Below, in pieces: positions 8,736 to 16,791 of a stretch of 35,906 nt of DNA (position 1 is its first letter; the number at the start of each line of letters is the position of its first letter). The translations under genes were made by a program, and so were the position numbers. This DNA comes from a virus: IMG/VR virus record IMGVR_UViG_3300008050_000131, positions 1-35,906 of that record; one strand, given 5' to 3'. A model generated the notes under the pieces. It was not told the DNA's origin. It saw only the letters and a program-made list of their open reading frames with translations, and did no database searches.

Positions 8736-9020
8736 TTATAGATGTTTTTTATAAACTCCCATTGTGATCCTTGAACCGATTAAAGAATCCTTTAGATCCC
8801 AGTCCCCCACTCTAGTGGGTATCCTCCCACCACCCATAAAATGAAGAACAACTGTCTTCTTACAACCTCTAAAACTTATGTCTTTCAATACTTTAACTGT
8901 TATAAGACTTACCTCCTCCCCAAGAAGAGAAGGATCATCACACATAAAAGAGTTTATACTTCTCGCCAAAAGATTTAGATAAGGTCTACGGTTAATGAGT
9001 GTCTTTTCAACAACTTTCAT
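8736..9020 (-). CDS. Hypothetical protein, junction region
   Basis: This 94-residue protein has no recognised family. I chose the ATG at 9020, with an AGGTGG about six bases upstream; an upstream GTG at 9029 sits too close to GGAG. It starts MKVVEKTLINRRPYLNLLAR and contains GCKKTVVLHFMGGGRIPTRV, then a basic end. No membrane segment or signal. Its first codons are repeated in the upstream intergenic gap (see the repeat at 9000-9067). Confidence 0.65.
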   Translation of the reverse strand: MKVVEKTLINRRPYLNLLARSINSFMCDDPSLLGEEVSLITVKVLKDISFRGCKKTVVLHFMGGGRIPTRVGDWDLKDSLIGSRITMGVYKKHL

Positions 9021-9067
9021 ATCTACCACCTCTCCTTAAGGGTTAAATATGTCTTTTCGACAACTTT
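9000..9067. repeat. Direct repeat of the 5' end of the 8736-9020 gene
   Basis: An 18-base element, TGTCTTTTCAACAACTTT on the plus strand, occurs at 9000-9017 and again at 9050-9067 with one mismatch (G for A), exactly 50 bases apart. The first copy is the opening codons of the gene (KVVEKT). The second follows directly after the stop of the next gene and still reads KVVEKT in its own frame. Confidence 0.75.
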
Positions 9068-9352
9068 TTAGCAATTCTGATCCTCAGAGGAGAAGATTAA
9101 TTTCTCCAAAAGAGGTCTGTGATCCTCTTCTAAGACTAGACCCCACCTGTCAGGCGACCAAGGCACACACTCCTCACTATCAGAAAAGTAATCATAACCG
9201 TAGACATCCCCTGAGAGACAACTTGGATTAAAATAGACCTCCTCATCCCCATAAAAGATCACAAGACCAAAATCTAAAAACTGGTCGGATACAGCAACTA
9301 AAGTGTACCCATCAAGGGAAGTAAAACTTCCTAGAGACTCTAACTGTTTCAT
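9068..9352 (-). CDS. Hypothetical acidic protein
   Basis: This 94-residue, strongly acidic protein has a clear Shine-Dalgarno (GAGGAGAG) before the ATG. Sequence features are aromatic/acidic runs such as GDVYGYDYFSDSEECVPW and FGLVIFYGDEEVYF, with a Cys near the C-terminus. Small acidic phage proteins often mimic DNA or bind host enzymes, but nothing here shows that specifically. It lies directly downstream of the AT/CG repeat tract, so its expression might be set by that element. Confidence 0.7.
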   Translation of the reverse strand: MKQLESLGSFTSLDGYTLVAVSDQFLDFGLVIFYGDEEVYFNPSCLSGDVYGYDYFSDSEECVPWSPDRWGLVLEEDHRPLLEKLIFSSEDQNC

Positions 9353-9373
9353 AATCTCTCCTCTTCTTTAAGA

Positions 9374-9424
9374 ATATATATATTATATTATATATAAAAA
9401 CGCGCACACGCGCACACGCGCACG
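9374..9424. repeat. Alternating AT tract followed by triple CGCGCACA repeat
   Basis: In the gap 9353-9443, a nearly pure alternating A/T stretch (9374-9396) is followed by AAAA and then three tandem 8-base units CGCGCACA, CGCGCACA, CGCGCACG (9401-9424). The second part is an uninterrupted alternating purine-pyrimidine run, the type able to adopt Z-DNA. The first is easily melted. No hairpin terminator or tRNA is present. Confidence 0.9.
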
Positions 9425-9443
9425 AGGAGAGTTCCTAGAAGAC

Positions 9444-9803
9444 TCAAGGTCTATAAAACAACCAACAGTATCTCTGCCTAGATTGAAGATACCCTTCAGT
9501 TTGATCAAAGAGATGAGCTTCTTGTTCAAAACAGATTCTTCGGTAAGCCTCTCGCCCAGATCTATACTTTATTAACCCAATTAGAAAGTCAACCAAGTAG
9601 ATCAAGAGAAACCCAACCACAAAAGTCTCCAAATACTGTTGGAAATGGATCGTCTCGTGGCGTTTTAGCCTTTCCCCGACCCTACCCCTAGAGAACACAA
9701 TAAAGAACGCTGTAATCGCAGATATGTTGATCGGAGAAACCTTTGATAACCAAATAGGTATCTTCGAGTTCTCGATGAATATCGGTTTAAGGTTCCTTAG
9801 CAT
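9444..9803 (-). CDS. Membrane protein with HExxH zinc-metalloprotease signature
   Basis: This 119-residue protein has an N-terminal hydrophobic segment (about 26-37), a conserved-looking RHETIHFQQYLE containing HExxH (His49, Glu50, His53), a transmembrane helix (about 62-78) and a C-terminal FEQEAH. I recall similar small proteins from other myoviruses ending in a segment like FEQEAY. Gluzincin-type enzymes use HExxH plus a downstream Glu, and Glu93 or Glu95 could be that third ligand. The target is unknown; membrane location suggests an envelope or lysis role. AAGGAG precedes the ATG, and the start lies inside the end of the frameshifted gene upstream. Confidence 0.7.
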   Translation of the reverse strand: MLRNLKPIFIENSKIPIWLSKVSPINISAITAFFIVFSRGRVGERLKRHETIHFQQYLETFVVGFLLIYLVDFLIGLIKYRSGREAYRRICFEQEAHLFDQTEGYLQSRQRYCWLFYRP

Positions 9804-10066
9804 CCTCTAACTCCTTAACCCTATGCTGTAACTTCCCGATCTCTAGGAGACATACTGCGATTAAGGACTCTAGGTCTATGTAACCTAATTCACCCTCAAT
9901 CAAAGATTCAGTCTTTACCAACCGATCTCCTCTTCGCGGGAATCCTTTATTATTTAGTATCTTATGTATACTTAAATCGTCTACAAGAACACGAGAAGCC
10001 TTTAAAAAAAGGTAAGTCTCTTTCTTTTATACGTTTATAACTATATGGGTTTTTTACTGTTTTCAA
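9787..10066 (-). pseudogene. Small gene apparently interrupted by +1 frameshift at a T7 run
   Basis: A TTG at 10066 with GGGGGAAA upstream opens a frame beginning MKTVKNPYSYKRIKERDL. It stops soon after a run of seven T on the coding strand (plus-strand A7, 10004-10010). The +1 frame then continues without a stop for about 70 codons: SIHKILNNKGFPRRGDR, then LVKTESLIEGELGYIDLE, and a Leu/Glu-rich coiled-coil end (GKLQHRVKELEDAKEP). The two parts join into one plausible ~92-residue protein if one T is removed. An internal TTG at 9921 with AGAGGAG five bases upstream could instead start a separate 44-residue protein. It may be a sequencing indel, a programmed slip or a dead gene. The family is not recognised. 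Confidence 0.5.
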
Positions 10067-10404
10067 TGATTTCCCCCAAACCAAAAACAGCCATGAAGAT
10101 CCCCGATACTCTTGGGAACTACCGCCCCATTCTCGTCAAGAGCGCAGGGCCGTAAGACTCCCATTACGGGGCTGATAGAAGTCAAGGATATGTCTCCTGA
10201 TCCATCCAACCCAATCCGCGTTGGTTCTGTCGAAGCGTATTGGAAGGGTAATTTAATTTGAACTTTCCCATGAATCATCAATGTTAAATCCTTCCCACCC
10301 TCAACGCTCTCTTCATGAACCACAACACTCGTGATCCCATTTGTTATGTAAATGTCGCCTACTTCGTTTGTTGACGCGGAGTCTACTCTTTCCATAATTC
10401 TCAT
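10063..10404 (-). CDS. Hypothetical structural protein downstream of adhesin pair
   Basis: This 113-residue protein has a GAGAGGG ribosome-binding site. It is beta-rich, with IYITNGITSVVVHEE, LTLMIHGKVQIKLPF and many Gly/Thr/Ser residues. It ends LHGCFWFGGNH. No signal or membrane helix. Its place at the end of the fibre block, 13 bases after the 209-residue adhesin, suggests a tail-fibre tip or fibre-assembly helper. No family is recognised, and the function is open. Confidence 0.65.
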   Translation of the reverse strand: MRIMERVDSASTNEVGDIYITNGITSVVVHEESVEGGKDLTLMIHGKVQIKLPFQYASTEPTRIGLDGSGDISLTSISPVMGVLRPCALDENGAVVPKSIGDLHGCFWFGGNH

Positions 10405-10417
10405 AATTAAACCCTCT

Positions 10418-11047
10418 CTATGTTAGTTTTAAAATCTCAGTTTCAGCACCCACGCAGGTGATACCGTAAAAAGATGAATTGTAGCCGTTATTTGTGGAGG
10501 AATAACTAGGGTGATTCTTCCCATGCATTATGCCTGCTGTATTTATACCGCTCCAATAGTCATCACTCGTAAGAACAAAATCTAGCCCCAGCGTCACATG
10601 AAAAAGCCCCCCTTGCTCGAAATTTGTGCATCTTGTTGTTGGAGCAAAAGCTATAGAGCTTGCCGAAGTGCTGGACGGGAGATCTGAGGTCACCGTAACA
10701 CCGCTTATACCCGTAAATGTAGGGTAAGATAAATGAGTCCAATATACGTCACTGCTCCTATAGTTTACTCTAAGCTTGACGCTATACGTTCCTGAGTCAA
10801 AATATCCATCTCCCACTCTCCCATAAATGTTGCTCTTTAGATCATTCCTCACCACAACCCACGCCAAAGGATCCACAGTCGTTCCGTAAGTAGGGTTTGG
10901 GTGTCTACGGTCACACCACCCATCAGTCTGTACATAATCGAAACGATAAAAGCCATATGAAGAACTAGAGAAGTCAGGTTTGATCATGTGGAATCTGCCG
11001 AGATCACCACTTGTACTACCGCCTCCGCTACTTTGTATATATGTCAT
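10418..11047 (-). CDS. Putative tail-tip adhesin, paralogue B
   Basis: This 209-residue protein is a tandem paralogue of the gene directly upstream. It starts MTYIQSSGGGSTSGDLGRFH, a Gly/Ser-rich attachment-like segment, and then FHMIKPD. The middle is rich in Tyr, Ser, Thr and Trp and is clearly diverged from its twin. A shared block reads FEQGGLFHVTLGLDFV, and the end reads CVGAETEILKLT. No enzyme motif. The abundance of aromatics and beta propensity suggest a carbohydrate- or surface-binding tip, which is inference. AGGGAAG precedes the ATG. Confidence 0.65.
   Translation of the reverse strand: MTYIQSSGGGSTSGDLGRFHMIKPDFSSSSYGFYRFDYVQTDGWCDRRHPNPTYGTTVDPLAWVVVRNDLKSNIYGRVGDGYFDSGTYSVKLRVNYRSSDVYWTHLSYPTFTGISGVTVTSDLPSSTSASSIAFAPTTRCTNFEQGGLFHVTLGLDFVLTSDDYWSGINTAGIMHGKNHPSYSSTNNGYNSSFYGITCVGAETEILKLT
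10974..11047 (-). repeat. 74-base near-identical 5' end of paralogue B
   Basis: This stretch matches 11667-11740 over 74 bases with one mismatch. It covers the start codon and the first ~24 codons of the adhesin gene. Confidence 0.9.
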
Positions 11048-11062
11048 AACTCTTCCCTTTCT

Positions 11063-11740
11063 CTAGGCTAGTTTAATAATTTTAGTTTCAGCACCCGAAC
11101 AAATCAGCCCGTACATCCCCGAGGTTTTCATCGGATTGTTCGTTGCACTGTACGAGGCACTGTCTTTCCCATGCATCAAATCAGTGTAAATCCCTCTCCA
11201 CGCCTTGTCGCTCTCGAACACAAACTGCAGGGACAGAGATATGTGAAAAAGCCCCCCTTGCTCGAAGTAATCACAAACCGTTGTCGGAGCAAACGCGACC
11301 GCGCTATTAGCACTAGAGGTCGGGAGATCTGTTGAGAATGTCGTTCCGCTTTCTCTTGTTGTAAAGTTTGGATAAGTGAAGTGTGTATAGTCTACGGAGG
11401 ATTTCTTATAATTGAACCGTAAAAATACATTATAAGTACCTGCCTCAAAATAACCGTCCCGATAAGAGTTTGCAAAAGACGAACCGCTAGGCCAAGTGTA
11501 GGCCCCGCTTTTCAAATCATTACGCGCCACATTCCAAGCAAGAGGATCTACAGATACATATCCAGCCGATGGGTTTGGGTGCTCACGTTCACACCAGCCA
11601 TCGTTTGTGCTGTTTTGTGAGTTGGACATCCAGTAGTATTTATACCCGCTGTTATAACTCGTATAATCAGGTTTGATCATGTGGAATCTTCCGAGATCAC
11701 CACTTGTACTACCGCCTCCGCTACTTTGTATATATGTCAT
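11063..11740 (-). CDS. Putative tail-tip adhesin, paralogue A
   Basis: This 225-residue protein shares with its downstream twin the first ~25 residues, the frame DPLAW..ARNDLKS, FEQGGLFHISLSLQFV, LMHGK, and the end GAETKIIKLA. The intervening regions differ, with a longer insert (SGSSFANSYRDGYFEAGTY). This fits a duplicated receptor-binding or decoration protein in which the scaffold is kept and surface loops vary. It follows the collagen-like fibre by ten bases and has GAGGAG before the ATG. No reverse transcriptase or template repeat is nearby, so this is not a diversity-generating element. Confidence 0.65.
   Translation of the reverse strand: MTYIQSSGGGSTSGDLGRFHMIKPDYTSYNSGYKYYWMSNSQNSTNDGWCEREHPNPSAGYVSVDPLAWNVARNDLKSGAYTWPSGSSFANSYRDGYFEAGTYNVFLRFNYKKSSVDYTHFTYPNFTTRESGTTFSTDLPTSSANSAVAFAPTTVCDYFEQGGLFHISLSLQFVFESDKAWRGIYTDLMHGKDSASYSATNNPMKTSGMYGLICSGAETKIIKLA
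11667..11740 (-). repeat. 74-base near-identical 5' end of paralogue A
   Basis: This is the partner of 10974-11047, with one mismatch in 74 bases. The strong conservation at the start and divergence beyond it suggest a recent duplication or gene conversion limited to the N-terminal region. Confidence 0.9.
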
Positions 11741-11750
11741 AAGAGTCTCC

Positions 11751-14700
11751 TCAGATCACAAAATAATTAGACCCGTCACATACTACAGTGACAGAATCAT
11801 ATTGAGTAGATAGGACAAACGAAGAAGCTCCGTCAATCGTTCCTGATGCAGTGTCAATCGTCACCGCTCCAGCCCCTACGCTCTTGATGTTATATTTAAA
11901 ACCACTCGCTGAAGCGGGATCAGGTAGAGTGATTGTCGAGGCACTCCCCGCATTTATCAAGTAGATCTCCTCATATATTGGCGCACCGCTCGGTGCGCTC
12001 AAGGCTGTAGTCCCTGTGAGTGAAGAGTTTAACTCTGATGAGTTAGGGATCGCCACATCTTCAAAAGCACCGTATCCCGTAGTCCCGCCCGTACTGTTCC
12101 ATTGCAGAATACGCCCGTCAGTAATGTTTAGGTCGAACTCTGTAGCCGTTGCGGATTTCGTTAAGTCGAGAGGGAGAGGCTGATTCAGCCCGAAGTCACA
12201 ATACCAAACTTCTTTATGAGAAGAGGAAACCGTATTTTGCTCATTCTGAACACAAGTCAGTTCTAGCGTTGAGAGAGTCTGCAAGAAGATTTTCTCAGCA
12301 CTGGAGCCTCCCTGCGTCAACCCATCAAAAATGTAACTCTGGTCTTGATTATTTCCAAGTCCTATTTGAACTGTACCTGTTCCACCCCCGCGCATAATCT
12401 TTATTCTATGCCCTAGTTTTGGATCCTCAGGCATTGAGATAGTGAGAGTTCCTGCGCTCCATGTTGACGGAATAAAGACTATGTCCCCCGCCTTGGGGAA
12501 ATACCCCGTAGCAGTGTTATCGACAGTCACAACGTTCCACGCACCAATGTCTGATTTAACAGGGGTGACGGTGATTGCCGTTGTTCCTAAGGTAAATGAG
12601 GCGGGCCTAGTAACCACACACTCATAGCCTGACCATACATCGTTTTCGACATAGACCCGCGTTCCGTTTTTGATCTCTGCGTCAGAATCAAATGAAGATA
12701 AGCGAGTGAAGACAACTGAGGTTACGCCATAGACGGTTAGTGCGCTTGTTACTTCGTATAACCCACAGGCTTGAGGCTGGAGTGTCGAACTCAAATAGAT
12801 CCCGCCTCCGAACAGAATAGTGTCTCCCTGCGAAAGACTCGTCCCCGAACCGATCCCCAAGAAACCCACATTCCGTTGCCACCAAACATCATCGGTTGAC
12901 GTGCTCTGACTCTGATGAGCAATAGAGATCGTTGTGTCCGTAATCGCGTTTGCTGTCACTGTTCCGAACGTAGCATAGTCAACGGTAAGGTGTTCAGCGG
13001 GTGCGCCTTCAGACCCAGTAGGCCCCGTAGGCCCCGTAGGCCCAGCAGGCCCCGTAGGCCCCGTAGGCCCCGTAGACCCCGTAGGCCCCGTAGACCCAGC
13101 AGGCCCCTCTAGAGAGCCTCCTGAAATCCACCCGCTCTGGTTGTAAGGGGATGTCCCGTCATACATTAGAAAAACGTTCTCATCTACTCCTGAGAACTGT
13201 GAGATGACGGCACTCCCCAACTGTGGAGTGAAGGTTCCCCCGCCAATAACAGAAAAAGGAGGACTACCACTAAATACGGAATCTGTACCGATCTCCCCTT
13301 CAAAAGTAATGCCTGCTCCATCAGTTCCTGCTGGGCCTACTAGCCCTTGTATACCTTGTGGACCTTGAGCACCATCAGTTCCATCGCCCCCTTGGGGGCC
13401 TGTGGGTCCTGCGGGTCCAACTGCCCCATCGGGGCCTATGGCTCCTTGTGGGCCTTGTACCCCTTGAGGTCCAACAGGCCCTTGTGATCCTTGTGGTCCC
13501 TGTATTGAACCTCCAGAGACAAAGCCATGTATTCCGCTAGTCGTTGTACCATCATGGATATGGAGAGAGTCATCAAGTTCTACTAGCCACGCATCGCCTA
13601 TTGTGCCACCAGCCTCTAGATCATTGGTCGTTGGCTTTGTCCCTTTAAAGTTTATTCCTGTGCCTGCTACTCCTTGGATGCCTTGGACTCCTTGTGCTCC
13701 AGCATCACCTGATACACCCTGTGTACCTTGGTCGCCTTGAGGTCCCTGTGCTCCTTGTGGCCCATCGGGACCTGTGGGACCTGTGCCTCCTGTATTTCCT
13801 GTTGGGCCTGTTGGTCCTATTGCGCCTTGTGGTCCTATTGCGCCTTGTGGGCCTTGTGGGCCTTGCGTCCCCTGATTTCCTTGAGGGCCAATTTCTCCCT
13901 GTACGCCTTGGTCGCCTGTTGGCCCTTGCCCTGAAGCAGGCATGATCAACTCTGTTAAGTTATTAGTGCCGAGACGTGTGTACGCTACTGTAGCGTCAAA
14001 CACATTCCCCTTATTAATGTAAGTCTTCGCATTCTCAGGGAAGTCGCTGTCTACGGTGACATAGATGCCGTACACATTGTCAGCCCTGCCTTGATTGGCA
14101 GAGGTACTCGTATTATCAATGATGAAGTGTGAGAAGGTGGCCTCAGACCGAATGTTGGTAGCTCCAGCAATGTAAATCTGCCCATATGCGTCTGCATTGC
14201 CTCCCCACGAGGTAAACTCACTGAACGCGGTGTTGATTATGGTGTTGCCTTTGACAGTGAAGTCGGAGACGTGCCATCCCATGATACCCGAACCCCAAGT
14301 GTCTTGGATCCGATTATTGAGAACCCGATTGTCACAGCCCCCTATAGAGACTATACCATGTTGTCCTGCTTCTACGATGAAGTTGCCCTCTATAACAAAC
14401 CCTGTGCAACCCTCTTCTCCATCGTAGGATCCCGATGCTAAATAAATGCCGTTATCAAGCACATGATGTACCTCATTGTTGGCGATTACTCCGTTGGTGC
14501 AGTCTTGGACTCTTAGTCCTCTAAGGCAGTAACTTACGATGCACTCTCGGATTTCGAGAGGCCCGCACCCTTCAATCCTACATGCACCCCCGTTAGACGT
14601 ATCAGTACCCGCGTATATGGCGTTGCACTCAGCCTGCGTCTTACCGTTGTTGATATGGTGGTCTAAAATACCCTTAGATCCGCACTTTGTAAAGTGTACG

Positions 14701-16331
14701 TTTAAGCACTTAACAGACCCACTTGTCTTAAAGTAGAATCCATATTTCGAGTCCTGAATAGTGAGATTTTCTACATGGATACCCCCACTTTTGTTCTCTA
14801 GTTTCAAGCCATCGGACGTAATTCCTGAGTTAGATGTCCCCCGTAGACGAACGCTGTCTCTGTTTGCTCCAATGAACGACAATTTGCCCGTCCAAGCGGT
14901 ATCGTCATCCAACCCATCGGTATAGTAGTCACCAGAATTAAAGAAGAACGTAGTGTTCGCGGTGGGATTCGCGATGACATCCGCGAGGGCGCGATTCCAC
15001 GCACCTGCAAAAGTCTTAAAAGGCTCTGCTTGTGAACCTGATTCGTTCCCACTCCACGATGAATCTAAGTAGATTACATTCCCTTCGAGTTTGGGTGAGA
15101 CGATTACGGTGTTATCGACTTCTTCCCAGTCCTCTTGAGTGCCTCTGTCGAACAGATCCCCTGCGCGGAGTGATGCGTCATGACCCGTCATTGTCTGATA
15201 AAACGAGAGCCACTTGGAGAGAGAAACCTCTGATAACTCGTTAGTGGTAGCATGAGTGTTGATCTCGGCCTTCAACTGAGGAAGAGTGAGAACACTGCCT
15301 TGTCGCTCATTGAGATCTCGGATAATTCTAGGAATAGTGGCCTTGTTTCTCTTCCTGAACTTGGCTTTACCGCCCTCGATAGAGATCTTGTGATCGTCAC
15401 CTACCCATAAAGAGTTATCAGAGATGAAAGCATCACGTATCTTGTACTCGGCAGATCCGATGTCGTATGTATCATTAGTAGTTGGGATGATATGACCGCC
15501 AAGAGCTATCGAAGATAGATTTGAAGTGCCTGAAACAAACAGGTCACCAACGCGGTTCGCGGAAGACCCTATGTTGGGCAACAGAGAAGCAGAATCGGGA
15601 ATAAAATCCCCTAAGCCCGAATCCTCTGTCCAATTTTGGAAGCCAACTCCATCAGCACCCGCAGGGCCAGTTGCTCCTACTGCGCCATCAGCACCCGCAG
15701 GCCCCGTTGCTCCTACTGCTCCTACTGCTCCGTCAGCACCCGCAGGGCCAGTTGAGCCTGCATTTCCTTGGATGCCCTGAATACCCTGAATACCCTGAAT
15801 ACCATCTGAGCCATCAGCACCAGTTGGCCCCTGTATTGAGCCTCCATCGACAAAACTAGAGCCATCCCATATGTGAAGTGAGTCATCTTCTTGAACGAGG
15901 TACGCATCGCCTACAGAATTACCCGATATAGGGAGATTCCCCTCAGTAGTAATATCGCCCTTAAAGGTGATTCCCGACCCAGTAGCACCTTGTGGCCCTG
16001 TTGGCCCCGCGACACCCTGTGGCCCATCAACGCCTTGTGCGCCTTGTGCGCCTTGTGCGCCTTGTGCGCCTTGTGGCCCTGTTGGGCCTGTTGGGCCTGT
16101 GGGGCCAGGATTTGAATCTACATAACTCTTAGTAGCCTCCTGAGAGGGAGGAACCGTAGTGCTAGGAGAGGTCATCCCCACGAGGGGTGTATTGTCTGCA
16201 GGCGTTACGGAAGCACCGTTAATCGTTAAGGAGCCATCCAGATCCACATCTTTTGCATACAGAGCCTTGTAACGCTTTGTTGTGGAGCCTAAGTCATGAG
16301 TTTTATCGTCTTTAGTTCTAATACTAGGCAT
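11751..16331 (-). CDS. Large tail fibre with collagen-like blocks and beta-helix
   Basis: This 1526-residue protein starts at the ATG at 16331, after GGAGG. Layout: an N-terminal fibre-type segment (1-75) with EATKSYVDS; collagen-like Gly-X-Y blocks at 76-120, 168-230, 803-890, 945-1007 and 1076-1109; an intermediate domain (about 240-330) with [16 protein letters not shown] and SLWVGDDHK, a pattern I recall from marine phage fibres; a right-handed parallel beta-helix (about 480-780) of repeated GI-x-N/V-x-N units; and a C-terminal beta domain. Between collagen blocks, a ~45-residue module ([T/N]FKG, then GDA[YW]LVE.DDSLH and a GGSIQGP-type end) occurs at about 120-168 and 892-945, with a diverged copy at about 1008-1075. 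It is probably a trimeric host-recognition fibre, with triple-helical shafts and a possible glycan-active beta-helix. Confidence 0.85.
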   Translation of the reverse strand: MPSIRTKDDKTHDLGSTTKRYKALYAKDVDLDGSLTINGASVTPADNTPLVGMTSPSTTVPPSQEATKSYVDSNPGPTGPTGPTGPQGAQGAQGAQGAQGVDGPQGVAGPTGPQGATGSGITFKGDITTEGNLPISGNSVGDAYLVQEDDSLHIWDGSSFVDGGSIQGPTGADGSDGIQGIQGIQGIQGNAGSTGPAGADGAVGAVGATGPAGADGAVGATGPAGADGVGFQNWTEDSGLGDFIPDSASLLPNIGSSANRVGDLFVSGTSNLSSIALGGHIIPTTNDTYDIGSAEYKIRDAFISDNSLWVGDDHKISIEGGKAKFRKRNKATIPRIIRDLNERQGSVLTLPQLKAEINTHATTNELSEVSLSKWLSFYQTMTGHDASLRAGDLFDRGTQEDWEEVDNTVIVSPKLEGNVIYLDSSWSGNESGSQAEPFKTFAGAWNRALADVIANPTANTTFFFNSGDYYTDGLDDDTAWTGKLSFIGANRDSVRLRGTSNSGITSDGLKLENKSGGIHVENLTIQDSKYGFYFKTSGSVKCLNVHFTKCGSKGILDHHINNGKTQAECNAIYAGTDTSNGGACRIEGCGPLEIRECIVSYCLRGLRVQDCTNGVIANNEVHHVLDNGIYLASGSYDGEEGCTGFVIEGNFIVEAGQHGIVSIGGCDNRVLNNRIQDTWGSGIMGWHVSDFTVKGNTIINTAFSEFTSWGGNADAYGQIYIAGATNIRSEATFSHFIIDNTSTSANQGRADNVYGIYVTVDSDFPENAKTYINKGNVFDATVAYTRLGTNNLTELIMPASGQGPTGDQGVQGEIGPQGNQGTQGPQGPQGAIGPQGAIGPTGPTGNTGGTGPTGPDGPQGAQGPQGDQGTQGVSGDAGAQGVQGIQGVAGTGINFKGTKPTTNDLEAGGTIGDAWLVELDDSLHIHDGTTTSGIHGFVSGGSIQGPQGSQGPVGPQGVQGPQGAIGPDGAVGPAGPTGPQGGDGTDGAQGPQGIQGLVGPAGTDGAGITFEGEIGTDSVFSGSPPFSVIGGGTFTPQLGSAVISQFSGVDENVFLMYDGTSPYNQSGWISGGSLEGPAGSTGPTGSTGPTGPTGPAGPTGPTGPTGSEGAPAEHLTVDYATFGTVTANAITDTTISIAHQSQSTSTDDVWWQRNVGFLGIGSGTSLSQGDTILFGGGIYLSSTLQPQACGLYEVTSALTVYGVTSVVFTRLSSFDSDAEIKNGTRVYVENDVWSGYECVVTRPASFTLGTTAITVTPVKSDIGAWNVVTVDNTATGYFPKAGDIVFIPSTWSAGTLTISMPEDPKLGHRIKIMRGGGTGTVQIGLGNNQDQSYIFDGLTQGGSSAEKIFLQTLSTLELTCVQNEQNTVSSSHKEVWYCDFGLNQPLPLDLTKSATATEFDLNITDGRILQWNSTGGTTGYGAFEDVAIPNSSELNSSLTGTTALSAPSGAPIYEEIYLINAGSASTITLPDPASASGFKYNIKSVGAGAVTIDTASGTIDGASSFVLSTQYDSVTVVCDGSNYFVI
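13005..13106 (-). repeat. Collagen-like block V (9-base repeats)
   Basis: Encodes Gly-X-Y repeats mostly of GPT/GPA/GST type. On the plus strand, GTAGGCCCC 9-mers recur almost unchanged. Confidence 0.9.
13311..13499 (-). repeat. Collagen-like block IV
   Basis: Encodes Gly-X-Y repeats (GPQ, GPV, GAI, GPA, GIQ) inside the large fibre. The codons are more varied than in block V. Confidence 0.85.
13662..13925 (-). repeat. Collagen-like block III, the longest
   Basis: Encodes about 88 residues of Gly-X-Y ([12 protein letters not shown]), directly after the beta-helix of the large fibre. Confidence 0.9.
15642..15830 (-). repeat. Collagen-like block II
   Basis: Encodes Gly-X-Y including repeats of [12 protein letters not shown]. 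It holds a GIQ run whose 9-base unit CCCTGAATA is repeated almost exactly (about 15774-15800). Confidence 0.9.
15972..16106 (-). repeat. Collagen-like block I with perfect 9-base tandem
   Basis: Encodes GPT then GAQ repeats. Five exact tandem copies of CGCCTTGTG lie at 16031-16075 on the plus strand. Confidence 0.9.
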
Positions 16332-16332
16332 A

Positions 16333-16755
16333 TTAACCTCCAAAAATCATTTCTGTGTTACCAACAGACCAAGAGAAGCTCTCTTCTGGGAAACCCGTTG
16401 GGAGTGAGTGGAATATAATATCCCCTGTCAAGGCTTGAAGCGATGTTCCGCCTGTATGGCCTGTGATTATGTCCGTAGCGACATAATCATCACCCTCAAG
16501 AGGAAAAAGTGTCGAAGCGGGTATCGTAACACTTAGATCTTGATCGTCTACATACTTCTTAGTGGCTACATGCGTATCCAGTGAGGGATCAGGAACATGG
16601 AAAGCTGAAACCGAAGAGAAGTCGAAAGTGCCTGTCATATCAAGTTTACCAACAGGAATTGAACCCGCTAACTTGTCTGCGGTCACTGCACCGTCTGCAA
16701 TCTTTGCTTCTACGATTGCGGAATCCGCTAATTGTTTACCTTTAATTAAGGCCAT
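16333..16755 (-). CDS. Tail fibre-type protein (shaft/attachment)
   Basis: This 140-residue fibre-type protein begins MALIKGKQLADSAIVEAKIA, followed by DGAVTADKLAG. This repeated AD/KL pattern is common in phage fibre N-terminal regions. THVATKKYVDDQD resembles the KKYVD motif of tail-fibre repeats. The rest is a small beta domain ending EMIFGG. AAGGAG precedes the ATG, and its stop lies next to the start of the large collagen-like fibre. It is probably a connector or co-fibre of that protein. Confidence 0.75.
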   Translation of the reverse strand: MALIKGKQLADSAIVEAKIADGAVTADKLAGSIPVGKLDMTGTFDFSSVSAFHVPDPSLDTHVATKKYVDDQDLSVTIPASTLFPLEGDDYVATDIITGHTGGTSLQALTGDIIFHSLPTGFPEESFSWSVGNTEMIFGG

Positions 16756-16791
16756 TTTCTTTCTCCTTAAATCTGCACATAATGATAGCAG

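Noticed and set aside
10418-11740. Diversity-generating retroelement behind the paralogue pair
   Set aside because: No reverse transcriptase and no template/variable repeat with A-biased changes. The identical part is the start of the genes rather than the end.
12915-13945. Plus-strand frames rich in Arg/Pro or Trp/Cys opposite the collagen-like blocks
   Set aside because: They are antisense translations of 9-base Gly-X-Y repeats, which are open in several frames by composition.
13005-16106. CRISPR array or non-coding satellite
   Set aside because: The 9-base repeats lie in frame within a large protein gene and encode Gly-X-Y. There are no unique spacers.
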